DNA of 50,924 nucleotides, taken from positions 1-50,924 of the forward strand of contig CAZZKF010000010.1 in NCBI GenBank assembly GCA_964654995.1, in the 5' to 3' direction. This document shows positions 32,444 through 40,752 of the stretch, piece after piece (the stretch's first letter is position 1; each line of letters opens with the position of its first letter). Position numbers and translations under genes: made by a program. Source of the DNA: CAZZKF01 sp964654995. GTDB taxonomy: Bacteria; Pseudomonadota; Alphaproteobacteria; CAZZKF01. The notes beneath the pieces are model-generated. The model saw only the letters and a program-made list of their open reading frames with translations. It ran no database searches and was not told where the DNA came from.

Positions 32444-33558
32444 ACACATCGACGATGGCAGCCGAAGTCGTGCGGGTCGACCTCGGCCCGCGCAGCTATG
32501 ACATCGTCATCGGCGATGGCGAGCTGGCGCACATCGCCAAACATCTCGGCCCGCATCTGGCGCGCCCCCGGGTCGCGCTCATCAGCGATGAAACCGTCGC
32601 CGGGCTGTATCTGGACCGCGTCGGCCAGGCCCTCGATGTGGCCGGCATCTCCCGGGCCGACTTCATCGTCCCGCCCGGCGAAGCCAGCAAGAGTTTCCCG
32701 GAACTCGAACGCCTGGTGGATGGCCTGCTTGCCGCCGGCATCGAGCGCGACGATACCATCATCGCTCTGGGCGGCGGCGTCATTGGCGATCTCGCCGGAT
32801 TTGCCGCCAGCATCCTGCGCCGCGGCGCCCGCTTCATTCAGCTGCCCACCACCCTGCTGGCTCAGGTGGACTCGGCGGTCGGCGGCAAGACCGGGATCAA
32901 CAGCCGCCACGGCAAGAACCTGATCGGCAGCTTTCATCAGCCGCGCCTGGTGCTCATCGACACGTCAACGCTGGAGACCCTCGATAGGCGCCAGCTCAGG
33001 GCCGGATACGCCGAAATCGTCAAATATGCGGCGATGACGGATGCGGCGTTTTTCGCCTGGCTCGAGGAGCACGGAGCGGCGCTGCTCGCCGGCGATGCGC
33101 CGGCCCGGCGCCATGCCATTGCCCGGTGCTGCCGGATCAAGGCCGACATCGTTGCCCGCGACGAACGCGAGGCGGGGGAACGCGCACTCCTCAACCTCGG
33201 TCACACCTTTGCCCACGCCATCGAGGCCGCGGCCGCGAAGGGTGGCGACGTGATCCACGGCGAGGCGGTGGCGGTCGGCCTCCGTCTGGCGTTTGCGCTC
33301 TCCGCCCGCCTCGGAATGTGCCCGGACGAGGATGTGAGACGCGTCGAGCGCCATCTCGCCGCCTGCGGGCTGCCGACGCGGCTCGCCGATCTGGCCGGCG
33401 ACTTCGCACCCGCAACCCTGATCGCGGCGATGGAACAGGACAAGAAGCGGCAGGCCGGCGCGCCTGTGTTTGTGCTTGCCCGCGGCATCGGCCGGGCCGT
33501 TCTCAGCCGCGACGTTGGCCTGTCCGATGTTGCGGCTGTCCTGACAGACGGCCCGTAA
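32440..33558 (+). CDS. aroB: 3-dehydroquinate synthase
   Basis: AroB converts DAHP to 3-dehydroquinate using NAD and zinc. The 372-residue protein shows PPGEASKS, the NAD-binding GGGVIGDLAGF, PTTLLAQVDSAVGGKTGIN, the metal ligands in GYAEIVKYA, NLGHTFAHAIE and GEAVAVG, and DKKR near the C-terminus. The ATG at 32440 overlaps the aroK stop, so the two steps of one pathway are translationally coupled. Confidence 0.96.
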   Translation: MNTSTMAAEVVRVDLGPRSYDIVIGDGELAHIAKHLGPHLARPRVALISDETVAGLYLDRVGQALDVAGISRADFIVPPGEASKSFPELERLVDGLLAAGIERDDTIIALGGGVIGDLAGFAASILRRGARFIQLPTTLLAQVDSAVGGKTGINSRHGKNLIGSFHQPRLVLIDTSTLETLDRRQLRAGYAEIVKYAAMTDAAFFAWLEEHGAALLAGDAPARRHAIARCCRIKADIVARDEREAGERALLNLGHTFAHAIEAAAAKGGDVIHGEAVAVGLRLAFALSARLGMCPDEDVRRVERHLAACGLPTRLADLAGDFAPATLIAAMEQDKKRQAGAPVFVLARGIGRAVLSRDVGLSDVAAVLTDGP

Positions 33559-33627
33559 CGGGCAGCCCGGCACGCACAGGCGATAACCATCTGCTCGGGC
33601 CGCACCGCAAGATCTGAAACGAGATGA

Positions 33628-34950
33628 ATGATGACTGTTGAAATGCTCTGGACGCTGGCCTCGATCGGGGTCCTGCTGTTTCTGTCGGCGTTTTTCTCGG
33701 GCTCGGAGACGGCGCTCACCGCCGCGTCCCGGGCGCGCATGCACCAGTTGGAAAAAGAGGGCGGCCACGAGCGTGACCGGCGACGCGCCAGGGTCGTCAA
33801 CCGCCTGCGAGCCAATACCGAACGCCTGATCGGCGGCATCCTGCTCGGCAACAATCTGGTCAACATCACCGCCTCGGCACTGGCTACCGGCCTGTTCATC
33901 GCGGTCTTCGGAGACGCCGGCATCGCCTATGCGACGCTGGTCATGACAGCGCTGGTGCTGGTGTTCGCCGAGGTCCTGCCCAAGACCTACGCGATTGCCG
34001 ATCCCGACCGGGTGGCGCTGCGCGTCGCCCGGCCGATCAGTGTCGCGGTGGTCCTGCTCGCCCCCATCGTGTTTGCCGTGCAGACGCTGGTGCGCCTGAT
34101 CCTGCAGGCGTTCGGCGTGCGCATCGGTGCCCAGGACAGCGTGCTGTCGGCCCATGAGGAGCTGCGCGGCACCATCGACCTGCATGCCCGCGAAGGGGCC
34201 ATGGTCAAGCACGAACGCGACATGCTGTCCGGCATTCTCGATCTGGCGCAAGTCGAGGTGGCGGAGGTCATGGTGCACCGCAAGAACATGATGATGGTGA
34301 ATGCCGCCGCACCGGCGCCCGAGATCATCGCCCAGATTGTCGACAGCCCGCACACCCGCGTGCCCTTGTGGGAAAACGATCCCGACAACATCGTCGGCAT
34401 CCTTCATGCCAAGGACGTGCTGCGCGCCGTCATGCGCCACGCCGACAAGCTGGATAAGCTGGACATCCGCAGCATTGCCAGCGATCCCTGGTTTGTTCCC
34501 GAGACCACGACCCTGCGCGAGCAGCTCAACGCCTTTCGCCGGCGCGGCAGCCATTTCGCCCTGGTGGTCGACGAATACGGCGCCCTGATGGGGCTGGTGA
34601 CGCTCGAGGACATCCTCGAGGAAATCGTCGGCGACATCACCGACGAGCACGACATCCGCTCGCGCGGGGTCCGGGTTCAGAGCGACGGCTCGCTGATCGT
34701 CGAAGGCACGGTGACCATCCGCGACCTCAACCGCGAATTCGACTGGAACCTGCCGGACGAGGAAGCCACCACCATCGCCGGACTGGTGATTCACGAGGCC
34801 CGCACCATCCCCGAGCCCCGCCAGACCTTCATGTTCCATGACTTCAAGTTCGAGATCCTGCGCCGTCAGCGCAATCAGATCACCCTGATCCGCATCACCC
34901 CGCCGGCCGGTCTGCGGCCCGGCGAGCGCAGCGCCCAGCCGTCCGGCTGA
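33628..34950 (+). CDS. HlyC/CorC-family (CNNM-type) transporter
   Basis: The 440-residue membrane protein has an N-terminal DUF21/CNNM domain with about four hydrophobic segments (to about residue 170). A pair of CBS domains (about 205-335, with TRVPLWENDPDNIVGILHA and FALVVDEYGALMGLVTLEDILEEIVGDI) and a C-terminal CorC/HlyC domain (about 350-425) follow. Such proteins are tied to Mg2+/Co2+ efflux or haemolysin-like activity. It lies 69 bp after aroB and 16 bp before the AEC gene. Confidence 0.9.
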   Translation: MMTVEMLWTLASIGVLLFLSAFFSGSETALTAASRARMHQLEKEGGHERDRRRARVVNRLRANTERLIGGILLGNNLVNITASALATGLFIAVFGDAGIAYATLVMTALVLVFAEVLPKTYAIADPDRVALRVARPISVAVVLLAPIVFAVQTLVRLILQAFGVRIGAQDSVLSAHEELRGTIDLHAREGAMVKHERDMLSGILDLAQVEVAEVMVHRKNMMMVNAAAPAPEIIAQIVDSPHTRVPLWENDPDNIVGILHAKDVLRAVMRHADKLDKLDIRSIASDPWFVPETTTLREQLNAFRRRGSHFALVVDEYGALMGLVTLEDILEEIVGDITDEHDIRSRGVRVQSDGSLIVEGTVTIRDLNREFDWNLPDEEATTIAGLVIHEARTIPEPRQTFMFHDFKFEILRRQRNQITLIRITPPAGLRPGERSAQPSG

Positions 34951-34966
34951 AAACGGGTGCCGGCCG

Positions 34967-35845
34967 ATGTTCGCTGATCTGGCGGCGATCATTGCGCCGA
35001 CCGTGCTGGTCGCCGGACTGGGCTACGGCTGGGCCCGGCTGGGCTATCCGTTCGAACATGGCTTTGTCACCCGCATCGCGTTCAACGTCGGCGCCCCGAG
35101 CCTGATTTTCGCGGCGCTGAGCGCCCCGCCCGGCGGGACCCTGGATCTGGGCTCGATGGCGATCGCCGCCGGCCTCGCCTATGTCGCCTTTCTGGCCCTG
35201 GCCTGGGCGGTCACCCGGATGGCCCGGCTGGATCCGGCGATCTATTTGCCGCCGCTGGCCTTTCCCAACACCGGCAACATGGGACTGCCGCTTTCCCTGT
35301 TCGCCTTCGGCGAGACCGGGCTGGCCTACGGTATCGCCTTTTTCGTCACCGGCACGGTGCTTCAGTTCACCGTCGGCGTGGCGGTGTCTTCCGGGCGCCT
35401 CGGGCTCAAGGACCTGGTGCGCGCACCGGTGCTTTATGCCACGGCGGCCGCCGTGGTTTTGCTGGTTCTGGGGATCACGCCGCCGCGCTGGCTGCTCAAC
35501 ACCACCCGGCTGGTCGGCGACCTGACGATCCCGCTGATGCTGCTCACCCTGGGCGTGTCGCTGGCCCGGCTTCAGGTCTCGAGCTTTGGCCGCAGTGCCG
35601 CCTTTGCGGTGCTGCGGCTGGCCAGCGGCGTGGCGATCGGGATCGGTGTCGCCCATCTGCTGGGCCTCGAGGGGGCGGCCCGCGGCGTGACCATCATCGA
35701 GGCGACGATGCCGGCCGCCGTGCTGAACTATCTGCTGGCGTCGCGCTACCAGCGCCAGCCCGAAGAAGTGGCCGGGATCATCCTGCTGTCTACGCTGCTC
35801 TCGTTCCTGACGCTGCCGGCGCTGCTCAGCCTTGCGCTGGGTTAA
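34967..35845 (+). CDS. AEC-family (auxin efflux carrier-type) permease
   Basis: The 292-residue protein is hydrophobic throughout, with about ten predicted membrane helices in two halves. It has the FPNTGNMGLPL segment (about residue 98) and the C-terminal ATMPAAVLNYLLASRYQ typical of AEC proteins. Bacterial members move organic acids such as malate or malonate; the substrate here is unknown. It follows the CorC-type gene by 16 bp, suggesting one operon. Its TAA stop overlaps the bolA stop on the other strand (TTAA). Confidence 0.88.
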   Translation: MFADLAAIIAPTVLVAGLGYGWARLGYPFEHGFVTRIAFNVGAPSLIFAALSAPPGGTLDLGSMAIAAGLAYVAFLALAWAVTRMARLDPAIYLPPLAFPNTGNMGLPLSLFAFGETGLAYGIAFFVTGTVLQFTVGVAVSSGRLGLKDLVRAPVLYATAAAVVLLVLGITPPRWLLNTTRLVGDLTIPLMLLTLGVSLARLQVSSFGRSAAFAVLRLASGVAIGIGVAHLLGLEGAARGVTIIEATMPAAVLNYLLASRYQRQPEEVAGIILLSTLLSFLTLPALLSLALG

Positions 35846-36123
35846 CGCGTCCCCGCGTCCTCCCCGGGGGCCGCCGCCGAGATCGCCAGGGCGTGAAGGT
35901 CGCCGGCGAGCTCCTCGGAGAGCACGTCATAGACCAGGCGCTGGCGCGCAAGCCGCGACTTGCCGGCAAAGGCCTGCGAGACGATCCGCACCCGGAAATG
36001 GGTGCCGCCGCCGGGCCGCGCCCCGGCGTGCCCGGCATGTGCCGCGGATTCGTCGATGACCTCGATGGATGTCGGCGACAGTGCTGCCTTGAGCTTGGCC
36101 TCGATCGCATCCTTAGTGGCCAT
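35842..36123 (-). CDS. BolA family protein
   Basis: The 93-residue protein begins MATKDAIEAKLKAALSPTSIEVIDES and has the BolA helix-turn-helix-like core with GTHFRVRIVSQAFAGKSRLARQR (given here as its ends; about residues 41-63) and DLHALAISA. BolA proteins cooperate with monothiol glutaredoxins in iron-sulfur handling and some bind DNA. AAGGGAG lies about 10 nt upstream of the ATG. It is divergent from cobS, a pairing known in other Alphaproteobacteria. Confidence 0.92.
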   Translation of the reverse strand: MATKDAIEAKLKAALSPTSIEVIDESAAHAGHAGARPGGGTHFRVRIVSQAFAGKSRLARQRLVYDVLSEELAGDLHALAISAAAPGEDAGTR

Positions 36124-36229
36124 GGTGTTGGTGCTCCCTTTACCAATTTCGGCGATCATCGCCGGATGCAGGGCTCTGTCAAGCGGGTTGCGGGCTGCCG
36201 CCTCGGCTTTGTCATAGCCCTTGACGATT

Positions 36230-36243
36230 GCCTCTTTAGAGGC
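36230..36243. repeat. Palindrome in the bolA-cobS intergenic region
   Basis: GCCTCTTTAGAGGC has perfect 5-bp arms around TTTA, immediately after a TTGACG hexamer (36221-36226) and before GAGATAAA on the plus strand. It could mark an operator in a cobS promoter, although no clear -10 is present. The 294-bp gap holds no other recognisable feature, and I see no cobalamin riboswitch. Confidence 0.4.
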
Positions 36244-36417
36244 GAGATAAAAGAGTGCGACGGGGTGACAGAGCGCGCCACGGCGGCGCCAGGACTTGCC
36301 GCAAGCCCCGGATTTCCGCCGATCGCCACTTGATCCCATGCGCCTGCCCGTGATAGCGCATGTCTGCGAAGATGGGCCTTTGCGAACACGGACCCCAGAA
36401 AGGATGACCAGCGTTTC

Positions 36418-37422
36418 ATGATATCGTATGACCACATGCCCGGGAACAACGGCTTGCCGGATGCCCGGGTTTCCGCCCGCGAGGTCTTCGGGATCGAAAG
36501 CGATCTCGAGATCCCGGCGTTTTCCGAACCCAACGAATATGTGCCGGCGCGCGACGACGCCTATCTGTTCGACCAGGAGACGACGCTCGCGATTCTCGCC
36601 GGCTTCGCCTTCAATCGCCGGGTGATGATCCAGGGCTATCACGGAACCGGCAAGTCGACCCATATCGAGCAGGTCGCATCCCGGCTCAACTGGCCCTGCG
36701 TGCGCATCAATCTCGACAGCCACATCAGCCGCATCGATCTGATCGGCAAGGACGCCATCGTGCTGCGCGACGGCAAGCAGGTGACCGAATTTCGCGAAGG
36801 GCTGCTGCCCTGGGCGGTGCAGACGCCGACCGCCCTGGTGTTCGACGAATATGATGCCGGGCGGCCCGACGTGATGTTCGTGATCCAGCGCGTCCTCGAA
36901 GTCGAGGGGCGGCTCACCCTGCTCGACCAGAATCGGGTGATTGAGCCGCATCCCTCGTTCCGGCTGTTCGCCACCGCCAACACCATCGGCCTCGGCGATA
37001 CCACCGGCCTCTATCACGGCACCCAGCAGATCAACCAGGGCCAGATGGACCGCTGGAACATCGTCACCACGCTCAACTATCTGCCCCATGACAAGGAAGT
37101 CGGGATCGTGCTGGCCAAGCTGCCGAGCTTCGATACGCCGGACGGGCGCGCCATGATCAGCAAGATGGTCCGGGTTGCCGATCTCACGCGGGCCGGCTTC
37201 ATCGCCGGCGACATCTCGACCGTGATGTCGCCGCGCACGGTGCTGACCTGGGCCCAGAACTGGGAGATCTTCGGAGATATCGGGTTCGCCTTCCGGGTCA
37301 CCTTCCTGAACAAGTGCGACGAGCTGGAGCGCCCGACCGTGGCCGAATACTACCAGCGGTGCCTGGGTGAGGAACTGCCCGAATCGGCAGCCAACATCTG
37401 CCTGCACGCCGCCTCGCAATAG
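36418..37422 (+). CDS. cobS: Aerobic cobaltochelatase subunit CobS
   Basis: CobS is the AAA+ motor that, with CobT and CobN, inserts cobalt into hydrogenobyrinic acid a,c-diamide in aerobic B12 synthesis. The 334-residue protein has Walker A GYHGTGKST (73-81), Walker B ALVFDEYDAG and the sensor segment LFATANTIGLGD. The ATG at 36418 lacks a good ribosome-binding site; ATG at 36436 is the alternative. cobT follows 11 bp after the stop. CobN is not in this window. Confidence 0.95.
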   Translation: MISYDHMPGNNGLPDARVSAREVFGIESDLEIPAFSEPNEYVPARDDAYLFDQETTLAILAGFAFNRRVMIQGYHGTGKSTHIEQVASRLNWPCVRINLDSHISRIDLIGKDAIVLRDGKQVTEFREGLLPWAVQTPTALVFDEYDAGRPDVMFVIQRVLEVEGRLTLLDQNRVIEPHPSFRLFATANTIGLGDTTGLYHGTQQINQGQMDRWNIVTTLNYLPHDKEVGIVLAKLPSFDTPDGRAMISKMVRVADLTRAGFIAGDISTVMSPRTVLTWAQNWEIFGDIGFAFRVTFLNKCDELERPTVAEYYQRCLGEELPESAANICLHAASQ

Positions 37423-37433
37423 CGGGATTGGCG

Positions 37434-39314
37434 ATGGCCCAGTCCGAGAACCCCGTCGAGCCTTTCAAGCGCGCCCTGGCCGCGGCCATGCGGGCGGTCG
37501 GCGAAACCCGGGACCTGGCCGTCGATTTCGGCATCGAGAAGCCCCGGCTCAAGGGGCATGAGGCGCGCCTGCCCCTGCCGTCGCGCGACATGCGCGCCGA
37601 CGAGGTCGCCAGCATCCGCGGCGAGGCCGATGCGCTGGCGCTGCGCCTCAAGCATCATGACGCCGCAATGCACAGAAAACGCGCGCCCCAGGGCGGGACG
37701 GCGCGCGAGATTTTCGATCTGGTCGAGCAGACCCGGGTCAATGCGCTGGGCGCCATGCAGATGGAAGGGCTTGCCCGCAACCTCGACGCGGCGCTGGTGC
37801 AGCATTGCCTGGAGCGCGGGTTTCACCTGGTCCGCCGGCGCGAGGAGGCGCCGCTCAACGAGGTCATCGCACTGATGCTGCGCGAGCGCCTGACCGGCGC
37901 CAAGCCGCCGCGCGAGGCCCAGCGCATGGTCAACCTGTGGCGCAAATGGATCGAGAAAAAGGCCGGCAAGGACCTCGACCGCCTGGCCGAAGCGGTCGAC
38001 GATCAGGAGGCGTTTGCCCGGCTCTCCCGGCAACTGATCTCGGACCTCGATATCGCCGACGAGCCGAGCGAGGACCTGGAACAGGACGACGAGAACCAGC
38101 AGTCGGACGCCGACACCTCGGCCGAGTCCGGCGACAGCGACAGCGGCGCCCCCGACAGCGCCCCGAGCGATGCCGAAATGGACGACCAGGAGGGCTCGGA
38201 CGAGTCGGACCAGGCGGTGGCGCTGGAAACCGCCGCCCTGATGGACGACGACGACCCCGACACCGATGGCGAGGGCCTGACGCCCTGGCGGCCGGAATTC
38301 AGCGGCACGGACGACGTGCAGCAGTCGTTTTACCGGGTGTTCACCAGCGAGTTCGACGAGATCATCGAGGCCCGGGATTTGTGTGATTCGGAAGAGCTCG
38401 GGCGACTGCGCGCCCAGCTCGACCGCCAGCTCGAAACGCTCCAGAGCGCTGTCGGCAAGCTCGCCAACCGCCTCCAGCGCCGGCTCATGGCCAAGCAGAA
38501 CCGGACCTGGGATTTCGACCTCGAGGAAGGCCTGCTCGATACCGCCCGGCTCTCGCGCGTGGTCATCGACCCGGTCCACCCCCTGTCCTTCAAGATGGAA
38601 AAGGACATCGATTTCCGCGACACCGTGGTCACCCTCCTGATCGACAATTCCGGCTCGATGCGCGGCCGGCCGATCACCATCGCGGCGATGTGCGCCGACA
38701 TGCTGGCCCGCACGCTGGAGCGCTGCGGGGTCAAGGTGGAAATCCTCGGCTTCACCACGCGCGCCTGGAAGGGCGGCCAGTGCCGCGAGGCCTGGCTGGC
38801 CCGCGGCAAGCCGGAAAATCCCGGCCGGCTCAATGACTTGCGCCACGTCATCTACAAGGCCGCCGACCTCCCCTGGCGCCGCGCCCGCAAGAACCTCGGC
38901 CTGATGCTCAAAGAGGGGCTGCTCAAGGAGAACATCGACGGCGAGGCGCTGCTGTGGGCCCATGACCGGCTGGTCGGGCGGCCCGAGCAGCGACGCATCC
39001 TGATGGTGATTTCCGACGGCGCCCCGGTCGACGACAGCACGCTGTCGAGCAATTCCGCCAACTATCTGGAGCGCCATCTGCGCCAGGTGATTCACTGGAT
39101 TGAACGGCGCTCGCCGGTGGAGCTGATCGCCATCGGCATCGGCCATGATGTCACCCGCTATTACCGGCGCGCGGTCACCATCGTCGACGCCGAGCAACTC
39201 GGCGGGGTGATGATCGAGAAGCTGGTCGAGCTGTTCGAGGAACCTGCCGCGCAACCCGCCGGCCGGCGCCGCCGCACCAGGGCCGACGCCGCCACCCGGG
39301 TGCTGGCGTCGTAG
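37434..39314 (+). CDS. cobT: Aerobic cobaltochelatase subunit CobT
   Basis: The 626-residue protein has a conserved N-terminal domain, a very acidic middle segment (about 205-275, rich in Asp, Glu and Ser) and a C-terminal von Willebrand A domain. The MIDAS motif D404-N-S406-G-S408 (LLIDNSGSM) is intact. CobT pairs with CobS in the ATP-driven cobalt chelatase. ATG at 37434 is preferred over the TTG at 37428 because of the GGGA site just upstream. Confidence 0.95.
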   Translation: MAQSENPVEPFKRALAAAMRAVGETRDLAVDFGIEKPRLKGHEARLPLPSRDMRADEVASIRGEADALALRLKHHDAAMHRKRAPQGGTAREIFDLVEQTRVNALGAMQMEGLARNLDAALVQHCLERGFHLVRRREEAPLNEVIALMLRERLTGAKPPREAQRMVNLWRKWIEKKAGKDLDRLAEAVDDQEAFARLSRQLISDLDIADEPSEDLEQDDENQQSDADTSAESGDSDSGAPDSAPSDAEMDDQEGSDESDQAVALETAALMDDDDPDTDGEGLTPWRPEFSGTDDVQQSFYRVFTSEFDEIIEARDLCDSEELGRLRAQLDRQLETLQSAVGKLANRLQRRLMAKQNRTWDFDLEEGLLDTARLSRVVIDPVHPLSFKMEKDIDFRDTVVTLLIDNSGSMRGRPITIAAMCADMLARTLERCGVKVEILGFTTRAWKGGQCREAWLARGKPENPGRLNDLRHVIYKAADLPWRRARKNLGLMLKEGLLKENIDGEALLWAHDRLVGRPEQRRILMVISDGAPVDDSTLSSNSANYLERHLRQVIHWIERRSPVELIAIGIGHDVTRYYRRAVTIVDAEQLGGVMIEKLVELFEEPAAQPAGRRRRTRADAATRVLAS

Positions 39315-39355
39315 AGCGTGTGTCCGCGATCGATAATTGAAACTGGAACCAGCCG

Positions 39356-39764
39356 TCAGGCCTGGGCTTCGGCNNNNNNNNNNNNNNNNNNNNNNNNNNN
39401 NNNNNNNNNNNNNNNNNNNNNNNNNNNNNNNNNNNNNNNNNNNNNNNNNNNNNNNNNNNNNNNNNNNNNNNNNCGTATCGGCCGCCGCGCGCTTCTTCTC
39501 GATCTCGCGCTTGAGGCGCCGGGCCTTGAGTGACAGCTTGGAGTCCGCCGTTTTCAGCAGATAGGCGTCCAAGCCGCCATTATGCTCGACCGAACGCAGG
39601 CCGTAGGTCGAGACCCGGAAACGCACGGTCCGCCCCAGGGTGTCGCTGAGCAGCGAGACCTGCTGCAGATTGGGCAGGAAGCGGCGACGGGTCTTGTTGT
39701 GGGCATGGCTGACGTTGTTTCCGGTCTGCACGCCCTTGCCGGTCAATTCACAGCGCCGTGCCAT
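39356..39764 (-). CDS. rpmB: Ribosomal protein bL28 (interrupted by an assembly gap)
   Basis: The N-terminal 97 residues (MARRCELTGKGVQTGNNVSH..., through RFRVSTYGLRSVEHNGGLDAYL) are unmistakable large-subunit protein bL28. 100 Ns at 39374-39473 interrupt the gene close to its end. Beyond the gap the last codons read AEAQA-stop in the same frame if the ends are joined directly. That gives about 102 residues, a normal length, so little or nothing is missing. Confidence 0.93.
39374..39473. other. Assembly gap (100 Ns) inside rpmB
   Basis: Exactly 100 unknown bases. Both flanks stop on codon boundaries of rpmB, and direct joining leaves a bL28 of normal length, so the true gap is probably zero or very short. 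Confidence 0.9.
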
Positions 39765-39858
39765 GATCCGCTCCTTGTTCCTTGCTGCCGGCCCCGCCAC
39801 GGGGCCGGCTGGCCATCCTTGATCAGGCCGCGAGGTATAGGCCAGACGGCAAAAGCCG

Positions 39859-40752
39859 TCAAGAGGCGCGCGCGCCCGTCCCGTCGCCGTCCGTATCCAG
39901 TTCGAGAAGATCGAGAACCCGGGCCCGCCGCTCGTCCAAGGCGCCTGTCTCCTGCAGGGCGCCGCAGCGCGCCAGCACCGCCGCCCAGACCTCGTCCAGG
40001 CCGGTGCCGTCGCGGGCCGAGGCGAGCAGAACCTCGGGCGTCGCGGCGCCCGACCGCGCCGGGGTGAGCGTCAGGGCGGCGCGATAGCTGGCCGCCGTCG
40101 TCTCGGCGGTGGGTTTGAGATCGCCGTCCGCCTTGTTGACGACGATCAGGTCGGCGAGCTCGACAATGCCGCGCTTCATGCCCTGCAGTTCGTCGCCACC
40201 GCCGGGTGCAATCAGCAGCACGAAAACGTCGACGAGGCCGGCCAGCACCGCCTCCGACTGGCCGACGCCGACGGTCTCGATGATGACCACATCGTAGCCG
40301 GCGGCTTCCGCCAGCAGCATCGCTTCCGCGGTACGCGGTGCCACGCCGCCGAGCGCCCCCGAAGACGGCGACGGGCGAATGAAGGCGCGCGGGTCGGCAG
40401 CGAGTTTCTGCATGCGGGTCTTGTCGCCCAGGATCGAGCCGCCCGAGCGGGCCGAGGACGGGTCCACGGCGAGGACCGCGACCTTGTGGCCGTCGCCCGT
40501 GAGCCGGGTGCCCAAGGCCTCGATGAAGGTCGATTTGCCGACGCCGGGCGCGCCGGTCAGCCCCAGGCGCACGGCCTTGCCGGTGCGCGCGCGCACGGCC
40601 CGTAACACCGCCCGGGCCTGCGCCCGGTGGTCGGCGCGGGTGGATTCGCACAGGGTGATGGCGCGCGCCAGGGCCGCCCGGTGGCCGGCCGAGACCGCGG
40701 CCGCAAGCTGTGCGGCCTGCGCTTCCTGCTCAGGCGCGGGCGCGTCCGCCAT
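39859..40752 (-). CDS. meaB: Methylmalonyl-CoA mutase GTPase chaperone MeaB, C-terminally short
   Basis: This G3E-type P-loop GTPase (ArgK/MeaB) loads and protects adenosylcobalamin in methylmalonyl-CoA mutase. The 297-residue protein has Walker A GAPGVGKST (67-75), DPSSARSGGSILGDKTRM, ETVGVGQSE and the guanine motif NKADGD. It ends soon after the G domain, about 30 residues shorter than typical MeaB, so the C-terminal dimerisation arm looks missing or divergent. Only 94 bp separate its stop from rpmB. It overlaps the mutase gene by 23 bp. Confidence 0.93.
   Translation of the reverse strand: MADAPAPEQEAQAAQLAAAVSAGHRAALARAITLCESTRADHRAQARAVLRAVRARTGKAVRLGLTGAPGVGKSTFIEALGTRLTGDGHKVAVLAVDPSSARSGGSILGDKTRMQKLAADPRAFIRPSPSSGALGGVAPRTAEAMLLAEAAGYDVVIIETVGVGQSEAVLAGLVDVFVLLIAPGGGDELQGMKRGIVELADLIVVNKADGDLKPTAETTAASYRAALTLTPARSGAATPEVLLASARDGTGLDEVWAAVLARCGALQETGALDERRARVLDLLELDTDGDGTGARAS

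Noticed and set aside
36124..36417. Cobalamin riboswitch before cobS
   Set aside because: I could not find the conserved B12-box-like core; the same holds for the mutase upstream region.
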